From Methylobacterium sp. Leaf123 (GTDB lineage: Bacteria; Pseudomonadota; Alphaproteobacteria; Rhizobiales; Beijerinckiaceae): a stretch of 64,000 nt of DNA. Positions 53,828 through 62,472 of this stretch are shown here, piece after piece. The position numbers and the translations under genes were made by a program. The notes beneath the pieces were generated by a model. The model saw nothing but the letters and a program-made list of their open reading frames with translations. It did not search any database and was not told the origin of the DNA. Every line of letters begins with the position of its first letter. The stretch's first letter is position 1. The stretch is from assembly GCF_001423405.1 (NCBI RefSeq), contig NZ_LMNS01000038.1, forward strand, positions 283,118-347,117, in the 5' to 3' direction.

Positions 53828-54202
53828 ATGTCGACGAAGCGCTCCATGAAAGCCACCGCCGTGCTCGTCGTCGAGGACGACGACCTCGTGCGCCTCTGCG
53901 CCGTCGAGATGCTTGAGGATGCGGGCTTCGTGATCGTCGAGGCACGCCATGCCGACGAGGCCTGGTTCATCCTTCACGAGCGTGCGGACATCGGAGCGCT
54001 CTTCACCGACGTCGACATGCCGGGCTCGATGTGCGGGGTGACCCTGGCCGGACGCGTACACGACGCCTGGCCCGACATCCGACTGGTCGTGACCTCGGGT
54101 CGGCACCGTCTGGCCCATGGGGATATCCCCGATCACGGCCTGTTCGTCCCCAAGCCCTACAGCGCGGACCAGGTCGTAGACGCGATCCACCAAGCTACCT
54201 GA
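53828..54202 (+). CDS. Single-domain response regulator
   Basis: A 124-residue CheY-like receiver: VVEDDDLVRL pocket, phospho-acceptor D61 in FTDVDMPGSM, and Lys in VPKPYS. It is divergent from the other receiver gene across 270 bases and the two proteins are alike, so they may compete for the same HWE kinase. Confidence 0.9.
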   Translation: MSTKRSMKATAVLVVEDDDLVRLCAVEMLEDAGFVIVEARHADEAWFILHERADIGALFTDVDMPGSMCGVTLAGRVHDAWPDIRLVVTSGRHRLAHGDIPDHGLFVPKPYSADQVVDAIHQAT

Positions 54203-54351
54203 TGGGGTCAGCTTGACACGGTACCTTTTCGCGTTGGGCGAGATTGGACTTCTTTCGGGCTGACACGCGATGAATCGGCCAGATCGGCTCGGGGCGAAAT
54301 CTCCCGGATCGTTCCGGTAATCCCATCCCGAAGCCTGCCCTAGGTCACCGC

Positions 54352-54379
54352 AAAAACAAGAGGGGCCCCGAAGGGCCCC
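54352..54379 (-). terminator. Terminator of the His-rich protein gene
   Basis: On the minus strand a perfect 7-base stem (GGGGCCC-ttcg-GGGCCCC) is followed by CTTGTTTTTG. It begins 7 bases after the stop codon at 54386. Confidence 0.85.
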
Positions 54380-54385
54380 ATGGGA

Positions 54386-54646
54386 TCACATGCGGTGATG
54401 GCGATGACCATGGCCGTGGCGCATCATGTGACCGCGGTGATGATGGTGACGCATCATGTGGCCGCGGTGGTGGTGGTGACGCATGTGATGACCGCGGTGG
54501 CCATGCATGTCGTCCATGCGAACGTCGACGATGTTGGTGGTGGCATCGACGGCGCCGATCATGCCGGGGGCGGCCGAGGCGGGTGCGGCGATGCCGATGG
54601 CGCCGAGCGCGGCCAAGGCTGCAGCGGCGATCAGGGATTTCTTCAT
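54386..54646 (-). CDS. Secreted histidine-rich protein
   Basis: An 86-residue protein with a signal peptide (MKKSLIAAAALAALGAIGIAAPASA, cut near residue 26). The mature C-terminal 40 residues are almost only His, Met, Arg and Gly, with the unit HHHHRGHMMRH given twice in tandem. Such tails bind nickel, copper, zinc or cobalt. AGGAAGC is a good ribosome site. It could be a periplasmic metal buffer. No family recognised. Confidence 0.8.
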   Translation of the reverse strand: MKKSLIAAAALAALGAIGIAAPASAAPGMIGAVDATTNIVDVRMDDMHGHRGHHMRHHHHRGHMMRHHHHRGHMMRHGHGHRHHRM

Positions 54647-55350
54647 GGGGGCTTCCTCGTGGGTTATTGGTGGCCTGGACCGGGTCGGGTACCCATCCGG
54701 CGTCATCGAGAAACGGCCATGCTTCCAGGACCGTTCCGCGGTGTGCGTACTCACAAGCCGGGCATGGATAAGGGAATGCCTTTCCGTGGAGCCGGCTCGG
54801 GAGGAAGCACGGCACGGCGTTGACGTAGGCACCCCGTGGCATTCCTCATGGCGGTCGCCGAGCGATTGCATCGTCGGCCATCCTTCATCCGGGCCGGGTG
54901 CACGCCGAAGCAAGCTTCCGAGGCGGTGCGGCGAACCGAGATCATGGCGCCCGCTAAATGACGTAGGTCACCACAATCGCGTCGTTGATGCAGGCGCTCA
55001 TTGCGTTCGTCGAAGCGAGTTAATGGGACACAACATGCTGATGTCGTGGCCGCCCCGGTGAGGTCCGCTTCTCCGTTCGGAGCGGACATCTCAATTGGCC
55101 ATGCACTAGGTCTGCAAGGGGTCGAAAGCGGCTGAATTCTATTGCAAGTAAAACCACCGTTTAGGTGACATAGGCAGGCTACCGCATCCGACCCAAAATG
55201 CGGATCGCGATGCCGCCGCAGACCGGTTTCGCCGTTGTCGTACCCCGGCGGCTCCTGGCGGAGGCCACGGAGGATGCCCACCGAACCGGCAGCTGACCAG
55301 GGCAATCCGTTTGACGGGAAGCCTATGTCGAGCTCTGACGCTACCTGAGC
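54647..55350. other. Gene-poor interval with one recombination-type motif
   Basis: 704 bases between the His-rich gene and the chemoreceptor gene. Open frames are shadows or remnants without family likeness. It contains GTTTAGGTGACATA at 55159-55172 and a tiny open frame at 55198-55296 that cannot be supported as a gene. Confidence 0.45.
55159..55172 (+). repeat. Distant copy of the recombinase-linked 14-base motif
   Basis: GTTTAGGTGACATA, identical to the minus-strand sequence at 37177-37190 upstream of the serine recombinase. The two copies are inverted relative to each other across about 18 kb. Confidence 0.6.
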
Positions 55351-56607
55351 TCAGATCCGCCTAACTTCGACCAGGAAATCCTGCACCGCCCGCGTCACCT
55401 GCTCCATCTGTTGATCGAGGATCGCTGTGGCCGACAGAACCGACCGGGCCGAGCCGGCGGAGGTTTCGGCACTAGCAGCAACCTCCGCGATGCTGCCGCC
55501 GACGCGGCCAGTGCGCTCTGCCGCTTCGCGCGCACTGCGGCTGATCTCGTCCGCTGTCGCCGACTGCTCCTCGACCGCGGCGGCTATGGTGGTGGACCCC
55601 TCGTCGAGCCCCCGGATAACCCCGGATATCCGCTCGATTGCAATCGCTGTCTGTGAGGTCGCTCCCTGGATTAAGCCAATATGTTGCGCGATCTCGCTGG
55701 TCGCCTTAGCGGTCTGCCCGGCTAGCGCCTTGACCTCTGTTGCGACGACCGCGAAGCCCCTTCCTGCAGCACCCGCACGCGCCGCCTCAATCGTAGCATT
55801 CAAGGCTAGTAGGTTGGTCTGGCTGGCGATTGAGGAAATCAGCCCAACGACCTCGCCGATCCGCTGCGAGGTTTCGACCAGCGCCTTGACACTCTCCATG
55901 GCCCCACTTGCCTCGGTCACGGCCTCGCCGGTTGCCGTGCTGGAGCGGTTGACCTGCCGAGTGATCTCGGCATTCGAGGCCGTCAGTTCTTCTACAGCGG
56001 CAGCAACGTACTCGACGTTCATCGTTGTCTCAGTCGCGCCGGTCGCAGCGCTAGCTGCCGCATGAGAGGTTGCGCCAGTTGCCGTAAGGACACTGTCGGC
56101 TGCACCGCGCATTGCCGCCGTGGCGTCGCTGCTCTCGCCGAGTGCCGTGCGGATGGCAGCATCGAAGCTGGCGATCGACTCGGTAAACGGCGTGACGTCT
56201 GCCCATGACAGCACCGCCGCGACGTAGCGGCCATCCGCATCGTAGACTGGGGAGACGTGGAGATCGAGCGTCTTCGGCCCAAGCTTAATTTTCGTGCGCC
56301 AGGGCAGGCGGGCCGGATCGGCAACGATGCTGCGCTGGTGGGCCGGATTTTTATGGAACACGTCCATCGAGAGGCCAATCATGGCGTCCGGGTTCACGGA
56401 TGCCGGCAGATGCTCGCGCAAGCTACGCAGCGTCTCGACGCTGCGCCGGTTCGCGAAGGTGATCGTAGCTTCAGTCGGGTGGAGGACGAGGACATTGACG
56501 GGTAGCGAATGGAGGATCGTTTCGAAATCAGCTGATTCAGCTGCAAGTACCTGGCGCAACCGACCTTCGAACGCAGGCGAGGCGTTTTTTTTCAAAGCGC
56601 GGAACAT
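55351..56607 (-). CDS. Cytosolic PAS-containing methyl-accepting chemotaxis protein
   Basis: A 418-residue chemoreceptor without membrane segments. A PAS-like domain (about residues 25-135, with HSLPVNVLVLHPTEATITFANRRS) is joined to a receptor signalling coiled coil; the hairpin tip is VGLISSIASQTNLLALNATIEAARAG. It should bind CheA/CheW and report an internal signal, perhaps redox or a cofactor. Start at MFRALKKNASP. An in-frame ATG 21 codons upstream is less likely. Confidence 0.9.
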   Translation of the reverse strand: MFRALKKNASPAFEGRLRQVLAAESADFETILHSLPVNVLVLHPTEATITFANRRSVETLRSLREHLPASVNPDAMIGLSMDVFHKNPAHQRSIVADPARLPWRTKIKLGPKTLDLHVSPVYDADGRYVAAVLSWADVTPFTESIASFDAAIRTALGESSDATAAMRGAADSVLTATGATSHAAASAATGATETTMNVEYVAAAVEELTASNAEITRQVNRSSTATGEAVTEASGAMESVKALVETSQRIGEVVGLISSIASQTNLLALNATIEAARAGAAGRGFAVVATEVKALAGQTAKATSEIAQHIGLIQGATSQTAIAIERISGVIRGLDEGSTTIAAAVEEQSATADEISRSAREAAERTGRVGGSIAEVAASAETSAGSARSVLSATAILDQQMEQVTRAVQDFLVEVRRI

Positions 56608-56892
56608 GAAGGCAGACCCACAAAACGGTAAATCGGAACATCTCAAGTTGTGATGCCCTCTTTTTAACATATGGTGGTTAGCAATTTATTAGCAGGGACA
56701 TAGCCTTCGTCCGTAACCGGCGACGCCAGCTGCGTCATCAAATCATCAGTGCTAGAGCAGGCACCGAGCAGACTGAATCGCCTGGGTGTATTCTGATAGG
56801 TAAAAAACCGATCACGCGGTTGCGATCGGCTCGCCACCGCAATGGCGTGATTGGAGCTGGAATATTCAGGCGCGGCAGGAAGCGAAGTGCCG

Positions 56893-57430
56893 TTAACGTC
56901 CGTAGTCAGGTCCTGTTCGGGATCGGTGCGGCCGTTCAAGTCGGGTCGTGTTCAACGAAGTACCTCGAACCTCTGTGTTACGCCGCAAGATGAAGGGCGA
57001 GGCTCGGCGCTCCGCCTGCCGGATGCCCCGGGCCAGTTGCCGCCATGCCATTTGCGGGAGCGCACTCATCTCCTGCAGCACACGGCAGAGCGCCTGCGCC
57101 GCCGTGAAGGCGCTTCTCAGATCGAGGCGCTCCTCAGGGCGGGGAGGTCGGATCACACCATCCCGCACGAACGCGCTCCTGTCCTCGACATGATCGACGA
57201 CGTTCGCCTTCTCCGCATAGCGACGCGCCTCAACGAACAGCCGCTCCCGTAGCTCGGCCACGCTCGGAGCGAGAGCGGGATCCGGCTGCCGCACCCGAAC
57301 GGCCGCGGCCAGGCGCTCACGCTCGATCACCAGCCATGCCTCCTGCCGGTGCCGGGTCAGACCGACATAGAGCTCGCGCGCGTCCGCCGCCGTGAACCCG
57401 CAATAGACCGTCGCCTCGCAGGTCCGACGC
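56893..57430 (-). pseudogene. C-terminal remnant of a conjugative relaxase/helicase (TraA-like)
   Basis: On the minus strand the frame reads TVYCGFTAADARELYVGLTRHRQEAW then LVIERERLAAAVRVRQPDPALAP and continues about 120 residues. The ELYVGLTRHR motif is the last helicase motif of TraA-type relaxases. The rest of the gene is absent, so this is a 3' fragment of a conjugation gene. Confidence 0.65.
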
Positions 57431-57595
57431 TCCCCGGCACGAGAGCCGAGGCCGTGCCTTCATCTGGAACAGCCGTTCAAACGGTCAAACTTGGGTTTGG
57501 ATCCGGGTCACCCAGGTTAATCGGCAAAGACATGTGCCGCCGCCCCTTTGCTCGCGTAGATATATGGCCCCTCGGGGTAGCAGCCCTGCCTTCTG

Positions 57596-59290
57596 ATCAG
57601 AAAACGGTCGGACACTGTTGGCGAAGTCGAAGGCTATGCGGCGAGAGCGCTGAAGCGTGAGGTGTGCGCCGAAGCCAGGGGTCTGCGGGCTCAGCGCAGG
57701 CCGAAGCTGCGCACGCCCTGCGAGATCGTGCCCTCGATGCCCTGCCGTTGCTCGTACAGGCGTCGGCCCTGCTCGCTCTCGTGCTGCTTGCGCGCCGCGG
57801 CCAACGCCTCGTGCTCGGCACGCGGGTGTAGGGTCAGCCGGCGGCTCGTCGCCCGCGTACAGCGCGGCTTGGCCGGACAAGGACGGCAGTCGCCAGGGCT
57901 GAAGCTGGCTCGGATGAACGGGCGAGCGTTCGCCGCGTCCCGGTACTCGCCCCAGCTCGTGCTCTCATGGCCCTCCGGACATCGCGCCCGGCGGCGCTCC
58001 CAGTCGACGATGAAGTCCGCCACCTGGATCGCCTCGGCATTGCGCCGCTGCCAACTGTGATTGGACCGCGTTGGGCCGATCAGATCGATCCCGTACCGTG
58101 CAGTGGCCGCCACCAGTTGCTCGGCGCTCACGTACGCGGCATCGACCAGATGCTCGGACGGTGTCAAACCTGCCTCGGACAGCGCTTCGTGGATCGCGCC
58201 GGTGCGAACGGCTTCGTGCATGTTGGCCGGCGTGGTGTCGGTGTGGACGACCAACCGCGGCAGGCCGTGGTCGCAGGTCTCCGTCAGGTGGACCATGTAC
58301 CCCGTCCAGTCGGTTCCGGACTTGGCCCGGAACCGGGCGTCGATGTCGTAGGGCGACTCGACACGGTCGCCTGGACCACGCCCCCGCACCTCGCGCAGCC
58401 GCACCCAGCCGGCCTCGCCGTCCGTGCCGCTCCCCCGCACGAAGTGGCGCGCCCACACCCGTCGCAGCACGGCGACCGCGGCCAAGGCCGCGGCCGGCGG
58501 CGGCGCATCCGCGTCGTCCAGGGCGTCGAGTAGGCGATAGCCATCGGCCCCGACCTGGAGGACGTAAGCCTCGCGCTTCGCGCCGGTCTCCGGCAGGCGC
58601 GTTTCCTCGATCCGAAGATCGTAGCGTGAGTGCCACTCGGGCGGAGCGAGAACACGCAGCCAAGCCGGGGCGACTATCGCGACAGCATTGAGGGCCGCGC
58701 GCAACGTCTCGGCCAGAAGCTCGACCCGATTGAGGTCGCGCACGGCTGCGAGCACGTGCGTGCTGTCGGTGCGCTGACGGCCCCGCGCCTTGAGCAGGCC
58801 TTGATCGCGCGCGGTATCAAGGATGCGGGCCAGCAAGCGTTCGCTGGCCGCGTGCTGCAGGAGGCGGCCCCGGAACTCGCACAGGAGGCTGTGGTCGAAG
58901 CCGGAATCGATGAGGTCGAGCGCCAGCAGGTACTTCCAGTCGATCCGCGCCCGGACGGCCTCGGCGGCCTGGCGATCACTCAGGCCTTCTCGGAATTGCA
59001 TCAGCGTGACGAGGGCCAGACGCCAGGATGCGTAGGCGGGCTGGCCGCGCGCCGGATAGAGATCGGCAAAGGCCGTGTCGGCGAAAATGGGACCGAAGTG
59101 ATCCCGCAGCAGCAGGTAGGGATTGCCGCGGCGGAACGCGGTTCGAGCGATCCGAGCCGTGTCCTCAGGCACCGGCGGGAGCGCGGATTGCGGGCGGAGC
59201 GACATGAGCGGCCTCCGGGCGGGACGGCCACCCTACACCCAGCCCACCACCACTCGGAATTCGCCAACAGGGTCCGTTCGTTTTTCAGAC
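57596..59290 (-). mobile_element. Second IS1182-like element, decayed
   Basis: About 1.7 kb with imperfect terminal inverted repeats: CGGTCGGACACTGTTGGCGAA at the left (57605-57625) and the inverse of CGAACGGACCCTGTTGGCGAA at the right (59260-59280), both preceded by GAAAA on the outside. One transposase gene with a damaged 3' end lies inside. No target duplication is evident. Confidence 0.75.
57691..59205 (-). pseudogene. IS1182-like transposase, 3' end deleted
   Basis: A 504-residue DDE transposase: TAFADLYPARGQPAYASWRLALVTLMQF, SDRQAAEAVRARIDWKYLLAL, first Asp in RQRTDSTHVLAAVRDL, second in VDAAYVSAEQLV, Glu in YEQRQGIEGTISQGVR. After FGLR it meets a TGA, and then, in the same frame, a short ARRPLASAHTSRFSALAA-stop tail follows that looks like the family's normal end. 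About 35-40 residues between seem deleted. Probably inactive. Confidence 0.8.
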
Positions 59291-59326
59291 AAATGCGGTC
59301 GCACAACCAGAAGACGTTCAGGGTGG
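59277..59326. repeat. Region sharing about 50 bases with the left flank of the other IS
   Basis: TTCGTTTTTC and the 17-base block TCGCACAACCAGAAGAC occur here (59277-59286, 59299-59315) and at 37192-37240 (first IS flank) with the same spacing. The bases between differ. This suggests both sites derive from one ancestral element end. Confidence 0.6.
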
Positions 59327-59361
59327 TCATCAGACGTTCGCGGTGTCAGAGTCGGTCGGTG

Positions 59362-59500
59362 ATGCTGCAAATCGTCAACCGCCCACTCTCCGGCCTTGGG
59401 CAATCCTATGGACCACCGGGCGATGGACCTTTCCCCGCCGTGATGGTCCTCCACGGCTCGGAGGGAGCGTGGTCGGGCTATGGCTGGCAAGCACGGGTTA
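59362..59500 (+). pseudogene. 5' fragment of an alpha/beta-hydrolase (dienelactone-hydrolase-like)
   Basis: The frame begins MLQIVNRPLSGLGQSYGP and has GPFPAVMVLHGSEGAWSGY, the start of dienelactone-hydrolase-type proteins with the oxyanion HGSEG. Similarity stops near 59490, before the nucleophile. The next gene starts at 59513. Confidence 0.6.
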
Positions 59501-59512
59501 GGGCGGCCGACG

Positions 59513-59986
59513 ATGAACAAGTGGTTCGAGCCCATCCCGCTGGCGGCCAGGATTTGCCTATCTGCTCTGGGGGGATGTCTGTCCGGCTGGCTGTTCTTCT
59601 CGTTCGCGTCAGTCAATTGGCGAGGTCCGACGTCGCACGTCTTTCATGATGTGTTCTTTGGTGGGCTGTTTTTCATACCAATCACCCTCATTCTGATTAC
59701 GCCGTTGCTATTCGTGGCCCTCGTGCTGGGGGCGATCTTCCGCAGGCAGATCGCCAACAATACGGCCCTATGGACGCTCGCGGCATCCTTTGTGACCTGG
59801 ATCACGGCGATCTCTGTCATGGTCTTAACCAGTAGCCAGAACGAATGGTGGATGACGCACTCGACCGCCGAACGGCTGACCCAAATGATTACCAGCGGGG
59901 ATAGCAAGCTAATCCTTGCTGGCGCTTTGGGAGCGGGAGCGACGTTCTACCTAGTGGGACTGGTCCCCTTGGGTTCGGATCCCTGA
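59513..59986 (+). CDS. Membrane protein of unknown function
   Basis: A 157-residue protein with four hydrophobic segments (about residues 9-30, 43-68, 80-103 and 133-153). Composition is less GC-rich than its neighbours. No family recognised. Its stop is immediately followed by the convergent stop of the next gene with no base between. Confidence 0.65.
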   Translation: MNKWFEPIPLAARICLSALGGCLSGWLFFSFASVNWRGPTSHVFHDVFFGGLFFIPITLILITPLLFVALVLGAIFRRQIANNTALWTLAASFVTWITAISVMVLTSSQNEWWMTHSTAERLTQMITSGDSKLILAGALGAGATFYLVGLVPLGSDP

Positions 59987-60775
59987 TTACCGTGGCGTTC
60001 GCCGCAAGAAGGATTCGATGAGCTGGACCCAGCCGCTGAGCATGATGGAACCAAGCGTCGCTGTCGTGACCAGTCCTACCACCGCCCAGCTGTCGAAACG
60101 GGCATTGAGCAACCAAGCGTACTTGTGCTGTATCGCGGTTGCCTGTTCGGGTGTCGTCTGGGAATAGAATGGATAGACCATGTGGTTAAGCTTCATCATG
60201 CTCATGTGCAGCCCGAGAGCTCCGAACCCTATCCAATAATTTCTTATGTAGGCCACCGTCGCCTTGATCGGATAGGTCTCGCGATTCTCGCTTCTGCTAT
60301 AGTCCCAAAACAATAGAGGCAGGAACGCGGGCGCTCCAAAGCATATAATTGTATTTAGATAGACAGTGCTGATTCCCGATCGCTCGATTAGAAACTGCCG
60401 CATGTTCGTCAACTGAACCAGCAACGACCACGAGCTGGCCGCTTCAATCGCTTGCCGCTCGCCGACGGAGAATAGGTGCAACGAGATCGACGCGACAACG
60501 GCCGCACCCGCAAGCAGGCCTCCGATGACATTGGCCCGATGCTTTCGCAGGAGGCTGGGAAAGAGCCTGCAACAGATGAATACGATCAACCATGCGACCT
60601 CGAACCCGTAGGGAAAAGCCAGATAGGCGAAGGCGGTCGGTAGAGTTGCGAAAGCTGCAACGATGATTACGGATTGCAAGATGTACATCGTTTCCGGTCG
60701 CCGCTTCAGCCGAAATCTCCGTCCTGTTCTGGAAAGTACGCCCTTCTCAGAGGTGTCGAGCGAATGCATGTTCAA
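59987..60775 (-). CDS. Membrane protein of unknown function
   Basis: A 262-residue protein with five or six hydrophobic segments (about residues 32-55, 60-70, 83-102, 140-160, 180-195 and 235-255). Codon use is less GC-biased than in the core genes, a sign of transfer. A TTPEQATAIQHKYAWLLNARFDSWA stretch lies between the last two segments. No family recognised. Starts MNMHSL; the second Met is also possible. Confidence 0.65.
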   Translation of the reverse strand: MNMHSLDTSEKGVLSRTGRRFRLKRRPETMYILQSVIIVAAFATLPTAFAYLAFPYGFEVAWLIVFICCRLFPSLLRKHRANVIGGLLAGAAVVASISLHLFSVGERQAIEAASSWSLLVQLTNMRQFLIERSGISTVYLNTIICFGAPAFLPLLFWDYSRSENRETYPIKATVAYIRNYWIGFGALGLHMSMMKLNHMVYPFYSQTTPEQATAIQHKYAWLLNARFDSWAVVGLVTTATLGSIMLSGWVQLIESFLRRTPR

Positions 60776-60899
60776 TCGGCAAAGTTGGCGGAAAACTGGT
60801 GCAAGTCTCGAAAATCGACGAGAGCTTTTAGTTCGAGTTCATGGCTATGGGCATAGCTGTCTCGACTGCAGAGATCCCCACGCGGCTGAGGAAATCGCT

Positions 60900-61088
60900 C
60901 TCAGAATGGTCTTCCATGGTGAGTTCGAGGCCGCCGCCTGCGCCGAGAACGAGCACTTGCGCATCGTTCGGCGCACGCTCTGCCAGAAGTAGCCCTGCCA
61001 TACGTTGTAGGTCGGCGTAGCCGGGTACCAGCCGCTGCGGATTTTCAACGTAGCGGGCTACAGTCTGCGGATCGGAGAATGCGTCCAT
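60900..61088 (-). pseudogene. N-terminal fragment of a SAM-dependent methyltransferase
   Basis: The frame from MDAFSDPQTVARYVENPQRL through VLVLGAGGGLEL matches the start of a small class I methyltransferase, with the SAM-binding GAGGG motif. After GGGLEL the sequence loses likeness (TMEDHSESDFLS). So it is a 5' fragment of about 60 residues. Confidence 0.6.
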
Positions 61089-61252
61089 GCGCAACGGTAA
61101 ACCAATACACCGAAGACGAAGCGCTTCATAATCAGCTATGTAGCAGCACGCAGTTAACATGGTGCTTCGCAAAAACATGCAGCCAGGGCTGGGCCAGAAC
61201 GAAGGAGATCTTTGACGAGCGGTCGCCCACATACCAGTTGCGCCAGTCGCCT

Positions 61253-61882
61253 TCAGGGGCGGCGGCCCAAGTCGCCTGCCGGCTCTTCCGCGCCGGCGTC
61301 ACGGATCTGAGCCACAAGGAAGGCTTCGGCTCGCTGCCACGCCTCGTCGGTATCGCCGCGGAAGTTGAGATCGCGTGAGAAGACATCCCGGCCGGTGCGG
61401 GCATCCACGAGTCGGGCCCAGAGCTGCAGGATCAGCGTACTGCTCTTGTGCACGACGCCAACGAGAACCAACTCGGCTCCCTGCGCCCGGGATGCCCGCA
61501 GCAGGCACTGAGCGTCACCAGCGGGGCAGTCCTTCAGCAGGCGCTCGGCAGGCAGCAGCGTCGCTTGGTATCGTCCCGAGCGAGTGAGATCGGACGCCAG
61601 ATCCTTGGCAAGGCGCTGCATCCGTTCCGCATGCTGCCGCGATTGGTCGACCGGCTCGCCCGAGGTGTCGAGGAGCTTGATCGGCAACACTGCCAGCCGG
61701 ACCGGCTGCGCTTCTGCCGCGTCGGCCTGGGACATTCCGAGTGCCATCAGGTGAAGCGCGAGCGCGCCGACCCACACCGATCGGCGCGCATTCGAGACCC
61801 AAGCCTCCGCAATGAGCCTCATCCGCGCGCGTCGATCGATCGGGTTCAGGCGCGGGCGGTTCGCAAGGATCAGGCGGCGCAT
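61253..61882 (-). CDS. Secreted DUF2380 protein
   Basis: A 209-residue protein with a hydrophobic export signal (VWVGALALHLMALGMSQADA, about residues 38-57) and a DUF2380-type domain: VRLAVLPIKLLDTSGEP, LASDLTRSGRYQATLL, GAELVLVGVVHKSSTLILQLWARLVDARTG, DEAWQRAEAFL. Function unknown. ATG 61882 has GAGG 10 bases upstream and overlaps the cupin gene by 13 bases; an inner ATG at 61822 would give a more normal signal peptide. Confidence 0.75.
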   Translation of the reverse strand: MRRLILANRPRLNPIDRRARMRLIAEAWVSNARRSVWVGALALHLMALGMSQADAAEAQPVRLAVLPIKLLDTSGEPVDQSRQHAERMQRLAKDLASDLTRSGRYQATLLPAERLLKDCPAGDAQCLLRASRAQGAELVLVGVVHKSSTLILQLWARLVDARTGRDVFSRDLNFRGDTDEAWQRAEAFLVAQIRDAGAEEPAGDLGRRP

Positions 61883-62313
61883 GATGACTGTGCCTCGTAG
61901 AGCGCCTTGAACTCCGGGATCCCGAAGGTCGCTACGACCTGGTGGTGCTCGTTGAGGATCTCGTAGACGGGGCCGTCGATATCGCGGTTCGTGAAGTAGA
62001 CGATCACGTCCTGGTCGCCGCCGCCTTCGGTATGAGGCTCGCCTCCGGCTTTGCCCGCGACATAGCTCCCGACCGGTCGAACCTCTTTGAGCTCCCCGTT
62101 CGGCCGGTAAATCCGCAGCTCGCCCTGTAGGACGAGGGTCCGGTAGGCTGCTGCATGGCGATGCAGCGCGATCCGCTCGTTTGCGGCGAACTTGAACAGC
62201 AGGTCGACGATCCGGGCATCCTCATCGACACTCAGGATATGATAGGCGGCGTGATCGAAGCCCTCGACCGTCCGCCAGACGATGTTGCGATCATCGAATG
62301 CGAGCCTTGCCAT
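61870..62313 (-). CDS. Cupin-domain protein
   Basis: A 147-residue cupin-like protein. The motif-1 metal region is LHRHAAAYRTLVLQGELRIY (about residues 50-70); the second, GEPHTEGGGDQDVIVYFTN, has one His. It may be a small oxygenase or regulator. Start at MARLAFDDRN. It overlaps the DUF2380 gene, so the two are an operon, divergent from the AraC-type regulator 159 bases away. Confidence 0.8.
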   Translation of the reverse strand: MARLAFDDRNIVWRTVEGFDHAAYHILSVDEDARIVDLLFKFAANERIALHRHAAAYRTLVLQGELRIYRPNGELKEVRPVGSYVAGKAGGEPHTEGGGDQDVIVYFTNRDIDGPVYEILNEHHQVVATFGIPEFKALYEAQSSCAA

Positions 62314-62472
62314 GGCGTGCTCCTGATGGGTCCTCTCCGTGCCGACGCGCAGGACGCCTGAGAGCATCCCACCGCGACTGTGCCCCGCGGGCAGATCCAG
62401 GCCTAAGCGGATTGCAGCGCGCGCCCTTGCCATTCGGTGCCAACGCACCGACCCTGCAATGGGGAGACGCTC

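Noticed and set aside
54393..54500. Short tandem repeats in the His-rich gene as a non-coding repeat array
   Set aside because: They are in frame, encode the His/Met motif, and sit between a signal peptide and a terminator.
55198..55296. A 33-codon frame after the distant 14-base motif
   Set aside because: Too short, no ribosome site and no recognisable family.
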